Below the pieces are notes generated by a model. The model was given only the letters and a program-made list of their open reading frames with translations. It did no database searches and was not told where the DNA came from. Below, piece after piece: positions 50,761 to 59,147 of a DNA stretch of 64,000 nt (its first letter is position 1; the number at the start of each line of letters is the position of its first letter). Source of the stretch: Bacteroidota bacterium (GTDB lineage Bacteria; Bacteroidota; Bacteroidia; B-17B0; Aurantibacillaceae); NCBI GenBank assembly GCA_021323535.1, contig JAJONO010000020.1, positions 1 to 64,000 on the forward strand. Direction: 5' to 3'. A program made the position numbers and the translations under genes.

Positions 50761-52422
50761 TTAATTCAAAATCAGTTTTCCCCTCGCTATTGAATTCCCA
50801 CTTTTGAGATTGAAAAAATAAACACCTTTTGGAAGATGAGAAATATCTACTATTTCTTCTTCTGTAACATTCTCTTTTTCAAAAATTTTTTGTCCTATTG
50901 CATTGTAACACACAAGGAAATTGTTCCTGTTACCTGTCCTGACATTAATTTTTCCCGTACCTGGGTTTGGATATACAATAAGCGATTCTGTCGTCATTTC
51001 ATTTTCATTCATTCCATTGATAAGAACACAGGAAGCAGCAGGCTTAAATCCGATATCTGATGAGTAAATACTTTTACCGGCGTTAATACATGGAGAACCG
51101 GGGCCAAGAAAAGGAGCTGCGGAAAATAAAGGATCCTGGCTTAAATTAAAATACGAATCAACCGGGTCTCCGTTTGAGTTTGTTGCAACCGGTTGTCCAA
51201 TTCCAACAATTTGCACGTCCTTATAATTTGCAGTAGTATTGTTCCAGACAAGATTATAGGAAATATCAGAAGGAGTTGTTTGCGAGGATTGATAAATACC
51301 CAGGTCGTTTCCGGTAATAATATTATTTACTACAGTAGCATTTGCGTAAAAACTAGTAAACCATATTCCTTGCAGATTATTTATAAAACAATTATTTGTG
51401 ATCGTAGGATTCGGTGCCGGATTAACAGAATTTCCAAGCATAACACCCTGCCTGCAATCATGAACATAATTATTTGTGATTTTTGGACTACCATAACTAA
51501 TTTCAATACCTCTTCCACGATTAGGATCTGTAATATTATAAATTTCGTTGTTATAGACGTATCCTGCTGCTGGTCTTATTCCATAACCATTGCCATCATG
51601 GATCCTGTTACAGGAAATAGTACAGGTTCCTGTTCCGTTCCAGTCATTAACAATTCCTGCCGATGCGTCTATCGCCTTAAAATCATGAATCCAGTTATTG
51701 CTTACATTAGGAAAGCTCCCATTAAAATAAATTCCATACGAATAAAAATGTCTTAATTCACAATATGTGATAGGTGAATTACTGTTTTCCATCCATATTC
51801 CTTCAAATGAATATTCAATGATACAGTACTTAAAAATGCTACCATTGGCATTTACTCTAAGCCCTCCCCAGTCACCTGGCGTTGGTGCTGGCATATTGGA
51901 AGTAAAAAGGATCGGAGCCACCTGTGTTCCCTGGGCAATTAAAGCTCCGTTTACATTTATAGTATAATTTCCATTTACGCGAACCTGCGTTCCAGGTTGT
52001 ATAGTAAGAGTTTGTCCTGTTGGAATTGTAAGATTTCCATTCACAAAATACGTATTGTTATTTGTCCAGTTACCTGTCACCGTTCCTGAAACGCTAACCG
52101 GATTTCCTGAAGAGAGCGTTACGCTCGTCATTGCAACAGTATTTGTAAGTACCGTAGATACACCACCATTGTAATTCATATCAAGATACCCGGTTTTGGT
52201 ATACACAACTTTATAAAGACCACCCGTAATATTGATTGAAAAATTACCGGCTGAAGTTGTAAAAGCAGAATCAGTAACAGCTGTTCCTCCCTGTGATATA
52301 AATTTGACTTTAATACCAGAATGATCACTTTGTCCCTGTAAAAGTGCAGTGCCGCTTAATTGTGCCGAAGCGGTTAATGCTGCAAAGAAACCAGCTGTTA
52401 AAAATGTAAGTTGTTTTATCAT
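50761..52422 (-). CDS. Secreted right-handed beta-helix protein with T9SS tail
   Basis: The 553-residue protein has a signal peptide (LTFLTAGFFAALTASAQ). A carboxypeptidase-regulatory-like beta domain (residues 20-110, GNFSINITGGLYKVVYTKTG) is followed by an Asn-rich parallel beta-helix (about 125-460) with coils like NPTITNNCFINNLQGIWFTS and IITGNDLGIYQSS. The T9SS tail reads LIVYPNPGTGKINVRTG ... GVYFFNLKSGN. Proteins of this shape bind or cleave polysaccharides such as pectin or alginate; no catalytic site can be assigned here. Surface exposed. Confidence 0.85.
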   Translation of the reverse strand: MIKQLTFLTAGFFAALTASAQLSGTALLQGQSDHSGIKVKFISQGGTAVTDSAFTTSAGNFSINITGGLYKVVYTKTGYLDMNYNGGVSTVLTNTVAMTSVTLSSGNPVSVSGTVTGNWTNNNTYFVNGNLTIPTGQTLTIQPGTQVRVNGNYTINVNGALIAQGTQVAPILFTSNMPAPTPGDWGGLRVNANGSIFKYCIIEYSFEGIWMENSNSPITYCELRHFYSYGIYFNGSFPNVSNNWIHDFKAIDASAGIVNDWNGTGTCTISCNRIHDGNGYGIRPAAGYVYNNEIYNITDPNRGRGIEISYGSPKITNNYVHDCRQGVMLGNSVNPAPNPTITNNCFINNLQGIWFTSFYANATVVNNIITGNDLGIYQSSQTTPSDISYNLVWNNTTANYKDVQIVGIGQPVATNSNGDPVDSYFNLSQDPLFSAAPFLGPGSPCINAGKSIYSSDIGFKPAASCVLINGMNENEMTTESLIVYPNPGTGKINVRTGNRNNFLVCYNAIGQKIFEKENVTEEEIVDISHLPKGVYFFNLKSGNSIARGKLILN

Positions 52423-52841
52423 AATACAGTTTTTTTTAACGTTTAGCCTGTATTGAAGGCTGGTTCAAATTTATAACATATTTAAAACCAATAATAAATA
52501 ATCTACAATTAAATGATTTGACTTTACAAATGGTAGATTCTGATGAGAATTTGAACTATAGATTAAATTCAGAAGATATCCTTACTGAAAATACCACAGA
52601 AAAATCGGGAACACGGGTTGTGGTTTCGGAGACACCAACTTTCACTTTAGAGATACCGATTGTTGCTTTAGAAACACCAGATGTCATTTTAAACCTACCA
52701 TCCGATAAGTTTTTTTACGTTTTTTAAGCTAAATCATCCCTGAAACTAACTATTTACGGGCTTTTTTAACTTCTAAGCGCTCAATTTGTCTCTCAGGACA
52801 TACTTTTTTTCCCTACTTTCGTGGCGTTTAAATAACTGAAA
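52423..52841. other. Intergenic stretch between divergent surface-protein genes
   Basis: These 419 bases separate two genes on opposite strands and must hold both promoters. A TACTTTCG at 52814-52821 is the best -7 candidate for the plus-strand gene, but no -33 box is at the right distance. A short open frame (52533-52727, 64 codons, SETPTFTLEIPIVALETPD) has a repeated ETP motif but no signal or ribosome site, and I do not call it a gene. No palindromic repeat is seen. Confidence 0.5.
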
Positions 52842-54986
52842 ATGAAACAAAAATTTACTTTATTATTTGCTTTTATCGCATCCCTTTTTAGTGGAAATGC
52901 GCAAACCATTCTGTTGAATGAGGGATTTACTTCGCCTTGGGCCCCTACAGGCTGGGCCATTCAAAACAATTCGGTACCACTGGGAACCGCATCCTGGTTC
53001 CAGGGTTCGAGCTCTGTTTATTTCAATTCTTTTGCGGGTGGTCCAGATGATTACGTTGGTGTAAACTATCAGAGTCAGGGAAGCACTACAGGAGGCATCA
53101 GTAATTTTTTAATTACTCCTACTGTGACCCTAGTAAACGGCGCTACTTTTAAATTTGTTACACGAACCAATACACCCGGTTCAGCAACATACCCTGATCG
53201 CTTACAGGTATTAATGAGCCAGGGAACAGGTACAGGTGCTATAGGAAGTGGTACGGCCGCCGTTGGTACTTTTACTACTTTGTGTTTTGACATAAATCCT
53301 AATCTTACAACTACCGGTTATCCTGTTACCTGGACTGTTTACACGTATACTGTTTCAGGAATTACAGGAACAACACCTGGACGATTTGCTTTCAGGTATT
53401 TTGTAAGTAATGGTGGATCTTCAGGGATCAACAGCGATATGATCGGAATTGATGAAGTTGTTTATACTGTTCCCGCAGGATGTAATCCTCCGGTTGTAAA
53501 TATTGGCCCCGCTTCTCCGATTGTATGCGGTGGCGGAAACGTAAATCTTACCGCTAGCGGAGCAAGTTCTTATACATGGAGCAATGGTTCAAACGGAACT
53601 TCTATTAACGTGTCTCCTTCTTCAACCACTGTTTACACTGTTAGCGGATCAAACATTCCTGGTTGTAATGGTGTTGCCAGTACAACTGTAACCGTAGTAT
53701 CTCAACCTACTGTAACAGCAAACAGCGTTTCGGTTTGTACAACGCAAAACGTTACTTTAACAGCAAACGGTGCCAGCACGTATAGCTGGAATACAGGAGC
53801 AAGTTCACAATCCATTACAGTTTCTCCGGGCTCTACTACAGTTTATACCGTTACCGGTATAGTTGGGTCATGCCAGTCTACCGCCACAGCAGCGGTTGTA
53901 TTTATCAGCCCTCCTACAGTAAGTGCAGCGAGCCAGACTGTTTGTCCGGGCGCTACAACAACTGTGAGCGCGAGTGGAGCCAACTCATATACATGGAGTA
54001 CAGGAGCTATAGGATCATTCATTGTTTTTTCAACCAATGTTACTTTAACACTTTCGGTAACCGGTTCTAACGGACCTGGATGCGACGACACTGAAGTAAT
54101 CACCGTTACCACTAATACTTTCCTTTCTGCGCCAAGCATTACAGCTTGCCCTAATGTTGCTGCATCACTTGGTGCAAGCGGCGCTCTTATTTACAACTGG
54201 AGCAATGGAGCTACAACAGCTTCGATCATTATTACTCCAACAGCCAGTTCGGTTTATACTGTTACAGGAAACAACGGAACATGTTCAGAAACCAAAACAG
54301 TTGGTATTACTGTTGATCCTTGGGTAATAGTACCAAACTTTACAACCTGTGCAGGTACTGCCGCTACATTAATTGCATCAGGAGCCAGCAGCTATACATG
54401 GAGCAATGGTTCCAACTCATCTTTAATTATAGTAACGCCAACTGCTAATACCGTTTATACAGTAACTGGAGGTAATGGTACCTGCACTGATACAAAAACA
54501 GTTGAAGTAGCCATTGGTAACAACTTATCTGTTTCTGCTAACTACTCGTGTATTCCAAATTCCGGAACACTGATTCTTACAGCTAGTGGCGCCAGTTCAT
54601 ATACATGGTTCCCGGGCGGGCAAAATTCTCCGAATCTGATCTTTGTTCCTAGCGCTGCCAGTGTTTATACTGTTGCAGGAGCTTCGGGAACATGTACAGG
54701 CCAAACAACCGTAACAGTTGCATATTGCGCCGGTGTTGAAGAAAACTATAATTCATACCTCAGTTCAATGGTTGTTTATCCTAATCCTTTCGTAAACGAA
54801 CTTAATATTACAGGAGCTTACGGTAATGTAACTATTCTAAATTCAATAGGACAAGTGATTATGACAACTACAGTTGAAGAATCAACTACAATAAGTGCTG
54901 AATCATTTGCTCAGGGTATTTACTTTGTATTGGTTCACAATCCTAAAACCAACGAAAGAAAAATGGTGAAGGTTGTAAGAAACTGA
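52842..54986 (+). CDS. Large surface adhesin: cleaved-adhesin domain, Ig-like repeats, T9SS tail
   Basis: The 714-residue protein has a signal peptide (TLLFAFIASLFSGNAQ). A choice-of-anchor J/cleaved-adhesin domain covers about residues 20-210 (LLNEGFTSPWAPTGWAIQNN, SNFLITPTVTLVNGATFKF, GIDEVVYTV). About six Ig/PKD-like repeats of 70-75 residues follow, each with a Cys, LTASGASSYTWSNGSNGTSI and TVYTVSG-type sequence. The T9SS tail reads MVVYPNPFVNELNITG ... GIYFVLVHNP. It is rich in Thr, Ser, Gly and Asn, as surface adhesins are. It probably mediates attachment. Confidence 0.87.
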   Translation: MKQKFTLLFAFIASLFSGNAQTILLNEGFTSPWAPTGWAIQNNSVPLGTASWFQGSSSVYFNSFAGGPDDYVGVNYQSQGSTTGGISNFLITPTVTLVNGATFKFVTRTNTPGSATYPDRLQVLMSQGTGTGAIGSGTAAVGTFTTLCFDINPNLTTTGYPVTWTVYTYTVSGITGTTPGRFAFRYFVSNGGSSGINSDMIGIDEVVYTVPAGCNPPVVNIGPASPIVCGGGNVNLTASGASSYTWSNGSNGTSINVSPSSTTVYTVSGSNIPGCNGVASTTVTVVSQPTVTANSVSVCTTQNVTLTANGASTYSWNTGASSQSITVSPGSTTVYTVTGIVGSCQSTATAAVVFISPPTVSAASQTVCPGATTTVSASGANSYTWSTGAIGSFIVFSTNVTLTLSVTGSNGPGCDDTEVITVTTNTFLSAPSITACPNVAASLGASGALIYNWSNGATTASIIITPTASSVYTVTGNNGTCSETKTVGITVDPWVIVPNFTTCAGTAATLIASGASSYTWSNGSNSSLIIVTPTANTVYTVTGGNGTCTDTKTVEVAIGNNLSVSANYSCIPNSGTLILTASGASSYTWFPGGQNSPNLIFVPSAASVYTVAGASGTCTGQTTVTVAYCAGVEENYNSYLSSMVVYPNPFVNELNITGAYGNVTILNSIGQVIMTTTVEESTTISAESFAQGIYFVLVHNPKTNERKMVKVVRN

Positions 54987-55005
54987 TTCCTTTAAAATTT
55001 ATTGA

Positions 55006-55037
55006 AGAGCCCGTGCTGAAAAGTGCGGGCTTTTTTG
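55006..55037 (+). terminator. Intrinsic terminator after adhesin gene
   Basis: gcccgtgc, loop tgaaaa, gtgcgggc, then TTTTTTG: GC stem with two wobble pairs, 20-odd bases after the stop at 54986. Confidence 0.8.
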
Positions 55038-55047
55038 TTTAATGCAT

Positions 55048-55104
55048 GCTGTACTTCGCCAAAGTTCCTTAGCAGTTAGTATGTACTTTGGTGAAGCTAT
55101 CAGC
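55048..55104. repeat. Palindrome, CGCCAAAG family (copy 2)
   Basis: gctgtacttcgccaaagt (55048-55065) and actttggtgaagctatcagc (55085-55104). The inner words are the same as at 25832-25886, and it too starts about ten bases after a plus-strand terminator. Confidence 0.65.
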
Positions 55105-55110
55105 TTTTAG

Positions 55111-55256
55111 CCGCAGATTTTGTTGATTAAAAGATCTGTGTTTAAGCCTAACACGAATCCCACGAATTAACACGAAACTTTTTTACACACAGATCAGTGC
55201 TAATTCGTGAAATTCGTGTCTCATTTATTGTTTGGATGAAATCCTTGAAATCTGCG
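55111..55256. repeat. Nested palindromes of AATCTGCG and ACACGAATT families
   Basis: Outer arms cgcagattt (55112-55120) and aaatctgcg (55248-55256). Inner arms acacgaatcccacgaatta (55151-55169) and taattcgtgaaattcgtgt (55201-55219), matching at 17 of 19 positions; around them lie agatctgtgt and acacacagatc. One palindrome family sits within the other. It ends 18 bases before the stop of the glycosyltransferase gene at 55274. Confidence 0.7.
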
Positions 55257-55273
55257 TGAATTAATAGTAGATA

Positions 55274-56584
55274 TTAAATCCCCAGCTCCTTCGCGTGTCT
55301 CGAAGACTTACTTGGGTTCCAGGCATCGTCGTAAGATTTCTTGAAGAAGAATTCACTGAAGTAAGCAATGGTTCTTACAATACGGAGGTAATATCCAAAA
55401 TAAAAAACCATGCATGGAATGTAAATTAAAAAATAACTTATAGTTTCATTCTTCCTGTCTCTGAACAACGAAAAACAGATGTACTTTAAGTAATTGGAAG
55501 TTGTATAAAGCAAAATATTGAAGGGAATAATAAATCCGATCAGGGATGAAAAATTAATGATCATGTCAAGAATGTAAACCCACCATTTTAAATTGAGCAC
55601 AATGTTGTACGTAATATTCTCAAACGAAGAAACAAAGTTGGACCAGTTAAATAATTCGTTCGGATAAAAAACGTCTTTGTGTTTTCTTACCCTGAAACGA
55701 ATAATGGATTTGTCCCAGCGCAAACGTTGTTTGGTTAATTTGGCGTAATTTTTTGGAACATTCGTCTGGCAAACCGCCTCTGGTTCAAAACCAATCTTAT
55801 ATCCAAGCTTCCTTAATTTTAAAGTAATGTCGCCATCAAGACCCGGACCAATATCCCAGCCCACTACTCTATCCAGGGCGTCTTTACGAAATGCGCCGAA
55901 CGCACCCGAAATAACACGGTATAATCCCAGGTAACTGGTAGTGATCCTTCCCGCTGAAATAGTATCTGCATATTCAATAGCCTGTAAGGTGGTACATAAA
56001 CTCTCTTTATAATTTCTTACCATTACGTTTCCGCCAACGGCGCCAATGTGTTCATCAAGGTAAAATGGAATCAGTATCTTTTCGATGGCGTCATTATCGT
56101 AAGAACAGTCCGCATCGAGGTGAATAATTATTTTTCCATTCGAGTATCTGTAAGCCGTATTTGCAGCAGAAGCTTTTCCGCCACGCACTTCGTTACGAAT
56201 AAATAAATCAATAAGATGATTGCGTTCAAGGCTACGACAGATCTTTTCAGTATCATCGTCGCTCCCATCATCGACCACAATTATTTCAAAGTTGTTGTAG
56301 GTTTGTTCCCGTAATGAAGACACCAGTTTATAAATATGCTTTCCTTCATTTTTCCCAGGAACAATAATAGAGATAAGTGGCCGCTCGATGTATAATTTTC
56401 TCCTCGCTTCGTTATACAGTTCTTTTTGTCCATTACGACGGATTCTCCATAGAATTAAAACAAGAAATTCGAAAACGAAAAAACGAAGGAATTCAAAAAA
56501 AACAAAAAACCAGAAAATACGGATGAGCTTTCCGGGACCAACCTGGTAAATGTAATTGAAAAAATTATCAACGTAATCAAACAT
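55274..56584 (-). CDS. Membrane family 2 glycosyltransferase (polysaccharide synthase, PgaC/BcsA-like)
   Basis: The processive synthase has 436 residues. An N-terminal membrane segment (about 20-48) precedes the cytosolic GT-A domain: SIIVPGKNEG, IIVVDDGSDDDT, HLDADCS (DxD at 157-159), the acceptor-side Asp in GPGLDGDITLKL (about 252) and QRLRW (QxxRW, 286-290). At least three C-terminal membrane helices follow (VYILDMIINFSSLIGFIIPF, ISYFLIYIPCMVFYFGYYLR). QxxRW marks synthases that push the chain through the membrane, as in poly-GlcNAc, cellulose and hyaluronan enzymes; the sugar here is unknown. It overlaps the upstream zinc-ribbon gene by one base. Confidence 0.88.
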   Translation of the reverse strand: MFDYVDNFFNYIYQVGPGKLIRIFWFFVFFEFLRFFVFEFLVLILWRIRRNGQKELYNEARRKLYIERPLISIIVPGKNEGKHIYKLVSSLREQTYNNFEIIVVDDGSDDDTEKICRSLERNHLIDLFIRNEVRGGKASAANTAYRYSNGKIIIHLDADCSYDNDAIEKILIPFYLDEHIGAVGGNVMVRNYKESLCTTLQAIEYADTISAGRITTSYLGLYRVISGAFGAFRKDALDRVVGWDIGPGLDGDITLKLRKLGYKIGFEPEAVCQTNVPKNYAKLTKQRLRWDKSIIRFRVRKHKDVFYPNELFNWSNFVSSFENITYNIVLNLKWWVYILDMIINFSSLIGFIIPFNILLYTTSNYLKYICFSLFRDRKNETISYFLIYIPCMVFYFGYYLRIVRTIAYFSEFFFKKSYDDAWNPSKSSRHAKELGI

Positions 56585-58032
56585 TATTGATCGGCCAGCT
56601 GTTTAGTAACTTCTTTAAACTGCGACTCAAACGACTTATCAATTCTTAATCCTATCACTTTGTATTTTGTCTTCAGGATGAAATTATCGAAGTTGTTGGC
56701 GATTATATTTTCCAGCTTCTGAATGGCACGCTCTGTCATAAGTTGCGCCACAGCCAGATCCTCATCGTTAATATTCATCACAACTGTGGTGTTGTTCTGG
56801 AAAGAAATAATATCGGCAGGGGAAATATTGTCGCGTAGTATTTGAGCAATGTCTACCAATAACATCCGCTCATTGTTCTTACCAACGTTCTTATAAATTT
56901 CGTGAACGTTATCAAGAATTATCACAGCAATACAGGCCTTAAGTAATGGATTCGATTTCATTCTTTGACGCTCATAGTGCATCATGGTATTAAACGTATT
57001 AAAGTTCACCGTATTTAATACCGACTTTTCTAATTCAATTTCGCTTTCAGAAATTCCGGTGATAGCAGCATTTCTGCCCTTTTTTGTCAGTTTAAACACA
57101 TTCAGATCCTTTGCAAGAAGATATTGTACTTCCACATCGTTCTTACAATTCAGACATCTTGCTTTTACCTTGTAATCCTGGAACACTTCGTTGCAATCCA
57201 GACATTGATTAATGAGACTTGGCTTGTCATAATCCACACCTATGTGACGTAAATTCTTGGAGCATTTAGGACAAGACAAGGTTCCGTCGATCTTATTTTT
57301 AAAATCGGAGATAGGACCAATGTAACCGCAGGAGAAATGATGCACGAGATCTTCGGGTTTTAATTGAGAAGACTGGCATGAAGGGCAGGTCTCTCTCATA
57401 GAAACGTGCATTGATTTACATTGATTACACAAATACACACGGTCAAAATAATCGGGCCAGATATAATCTTCATTAAGTGCCCAGTCAAGAATATCAAGTA
57501 CCATATATTCTTCATAAGGTTCAAAATTTACAGATACCACGGGATATGTAAATCCAATAAAGGAAGTTGGATCAGGAATAGGAGCCAGTGTACGTTCTTC
57601 ACGCGTGAAAAGATAATCAAGTACTTTTTTAAATATCTGAACTTCGAATGACTTTCCTTCCGATATATCGAGCTGAAGAATGTGTGTCTTAATATTTTTA
57701 ATATCGTTCACTTTTTCAGGAATCTGATCAAATGAAAGAAGGGTTCCATCTGTTAATTCAGTTAATGCTTTATCATAATGATCTTTGTAGTTAATAAGAA
57801 AAACCGGCTTGAGATAAATCAGTGGATCGTTGCTTGAACGGATACGTTTTACAATGATCTTGGCATGTTCGAAATCACGCGCGTCAATAATGGCAGCATC
57901 ATGTTGCGATACAAATTCGGCCCTGAGCGGACTATCCGAATCGTAAAAATAGATGGTGTAATTGTCATAAGTGAACACGCTATCTTTAAATGATGTTCTC
58001 TTCTCTCCTATGTATTCTTTCGTTTTGTCCAT
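56584..58032 (-). CDS. TackOD1-like zinc-ribbon protein with degenerate GGDEF domain
   Basis: The 482-residue protein starts at ATG 58032 (a GTG at 58035 overlaps the previous stop). Residues 1-145 look like a decayed receiver or sensory domain. Residues 165-305 carry a series of metal-binding knuckles: CNQCK (202, 205), CPSCQ (216, 219), HHFSCGYIG (232-235), CPKCSKNLRHIGVDYDKPS (254, 257), CLDC (277, 280) and CLNC (293, 296). This order fits the TackOD1 output domain. Residues 340-482 have the GGDEF-domain fold (CIAVIILDNVHEIYKNVG), but the GGDEF loop is replaced (IISFQNNTTVVM), so no cyclase activity is expected. It may bind a nucleotide or metal and control the synthase. Confidence 0.75.
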   Translation of the reverse strand: MDKTKEYIGEKRTSFKDSVFTYDNYTIYFYDSDSPLRAEFVSQHDAAIIDARDFEHAKIIVKRIRSSNDPLIYLKPVFLINYKDHYDKALTELTDGTLLSFDQIPEKVNDIKNIKTHILQLDISEGKSFEVQIFKKVLDYLFTREERTLAPIPDPTSFIGFTYPVVSVNFEPYEEYMVLDILDWALNEDYIWPDYFDRVYLCNQCKSMHVSMRETCPSCQSSQLKPEDLVHHFSCGYIGPISDFKNKIDGTLSCPKCSKNLRHIGVDYDKPSLINQCLDCNEVFQDYKVKARCLNCKNDVEVQYLLAKDLNVFKLTKKGRNAAITGISESEIELEKSVLNTVNFNTFNTMMHYERQRMKSNPLLKACIAVIILDNVHEIYKNVGKNNERMLLVDIAQILRDNISPADIISFQNNTTVVMNINDEDLAVAQLMTERAIQKLENIIANNFDNFILKTKYKVIGLRIDKSFESQFKEVTKQLADQ

Positions 58033-58034
58033 CA

Positions 58035-59147
58035 CTAATTAAAAATAAATTTTGAAACTACAACGCCCATTTTGTGGAAAGCATACCATTTCTTTGAATC
58101 CTCTTCATTGAACGGATAAATATCAACAGCAATGGTCCTGGTTGTTGGCTCGTATTTTTTCTGAAACTCGTCCGGCATATTGTAAGTCGCGATATAAAAT
58201 CGTTTCACGTAGCCCTTGGATTTTGATCCGTCTGGAAATTCGATCGTAAATTCATCTCCGATGCGGATGTGCTGAAGATCTTCCTGGTAAAAGAAGCCTT
58301 TGATGGTTGTAGGATGCTGCTTGTGGACAGACATAACATCTTCAGATTTTAAATTTACCTCCTGTTCTTTTCTGTGGATCCTTGTAATAATACCATCCAT
58401 TGGGGTCTTAAAATATTTTAGCTCGCTAAGATATTCGTCGCTGTATATATTATAGGTAACGCCGTTATTGGATACGTACCCGCCGCCGCCATCACGTCCG
58501 TCGCGGAAAGAATTCATTGTAAGCTTTGATCCGCTTGGCAGATTCTTCATAAAGTTTTCAAGTTCTTTATTTTCAATGAAGAGTTTTGTATTCTCAGCAT
58601 TCAATCGCAGTAGTTCGTTCTGAACAAAATCCAGACGGGTTCGTGGGAGCGCATCGAGGATAACCTGGTTGGTGAGATTTTTAATTTCCGCTTCGTAACT
58701 TTTAATCACCGTATAGTTTTTGCTGATATCAATTTTATTAAGAACAATTTTTTTCTTAAGGTTATAGATCTCTTTCAAAGCCCAGTTATCCTGCGCGTTA
58801 TACGATTTAAGGTTGATACCGTTTTCAGAATTCTCGAGATCATTTTTTAATGAATTAGCGTAACAGAAAAGAGTATCTCCTGTTTTTACACTATCGCCTT
58901 CGGCTACAAAATGTTTTAAGATTCGGGCGTCTTCGGTTAAACGGATATTGATAACATCAATAAGTACCTGTCCCTGCGCTGTTACGAAAAGATTTTTAAT
59001 GCAAAGATAATAAACACCAAAAAACACAACGGCACAAAGCAGGATAAGGTAAACGATCTTGTCAATGTTTCGTTTTTTAGGCTTGTTGCTTTTTTCGTTA
59101 ACAACCCGAATTAATGATTTATTCCTTTGAAAATCTACACTCTTCAT
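58035..59147 (-). CDS. HlyD-type periplasmic membrane fusion protein
   Basis: The 370-residue protein has a cytosolic start, one membrane helix (IVYLILLCAVVFFGVYYLC, about 31-50) and a split lipoyl/biotinyl-like domain (ARILKHFVAEGDSVKTGDTL, KTPMDGIITRIHRKEQEV). A long alpha-hairpin coiled coil covers about residues 105-205, and a beta-barrel domain follows (EDLQHIRIGDEFTIEFPDGS). Such proteins bridge inner and outer membrane parts of export machines. The Gly-rich loop GRDGGGGYVSNNG is unusual. It overlaps its upstream TolC-like gene by four bases (ATGA) and ends next to the zinc-ribbon gene, so the complex is made together. Confidence 0.85.
   Translation of the reverse strand: MKSVDFQRNKSLIRVVNEKSNKPKKRNIDKIVYLILLCAVVFFGVYYLCIKNLFVTAQGQVLIDVINIRLTEDARILKHFVAEGDSVKTGDTLFCYANSLKNDLENSENGINLKSYNAQDNWALKEIYNLKKKIVLNKIDISKNYTVIKSYEAEIKNLTNQVILDALPRTRLDFVQNELLRLNAENTKLFIENKELENFMKNLPSGSKLTMNSFRDGRDGGGGYVSNNGVTYNIYSDEYLSELKYFKTPMDGIITRIHRKEQEVNLKSEDVMSVHKQHPTTIKGFFYQEDLQHIRIGDEFTIEFPDGSKSKGYVKRFYIATYNMPDEFQKKYEPTTRTIAVDIYPFNEEDSKKWYAFHKMGVVVSKFIFN

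Noticed and set aside
51193-51756. 187-codon plus-strand ORF opposite the beta-helix gene
   Set aside because: Asn/Ile-rich low-complexity translation produced by the repetitive beta-helix codons on the other strand.
52518-52727. 69-codon ORF with a repeated ETP motif
   Set aside because: TTG start, no ribosome site, no family, in a gap that must contain promoters; kept only as a remark on the gap.
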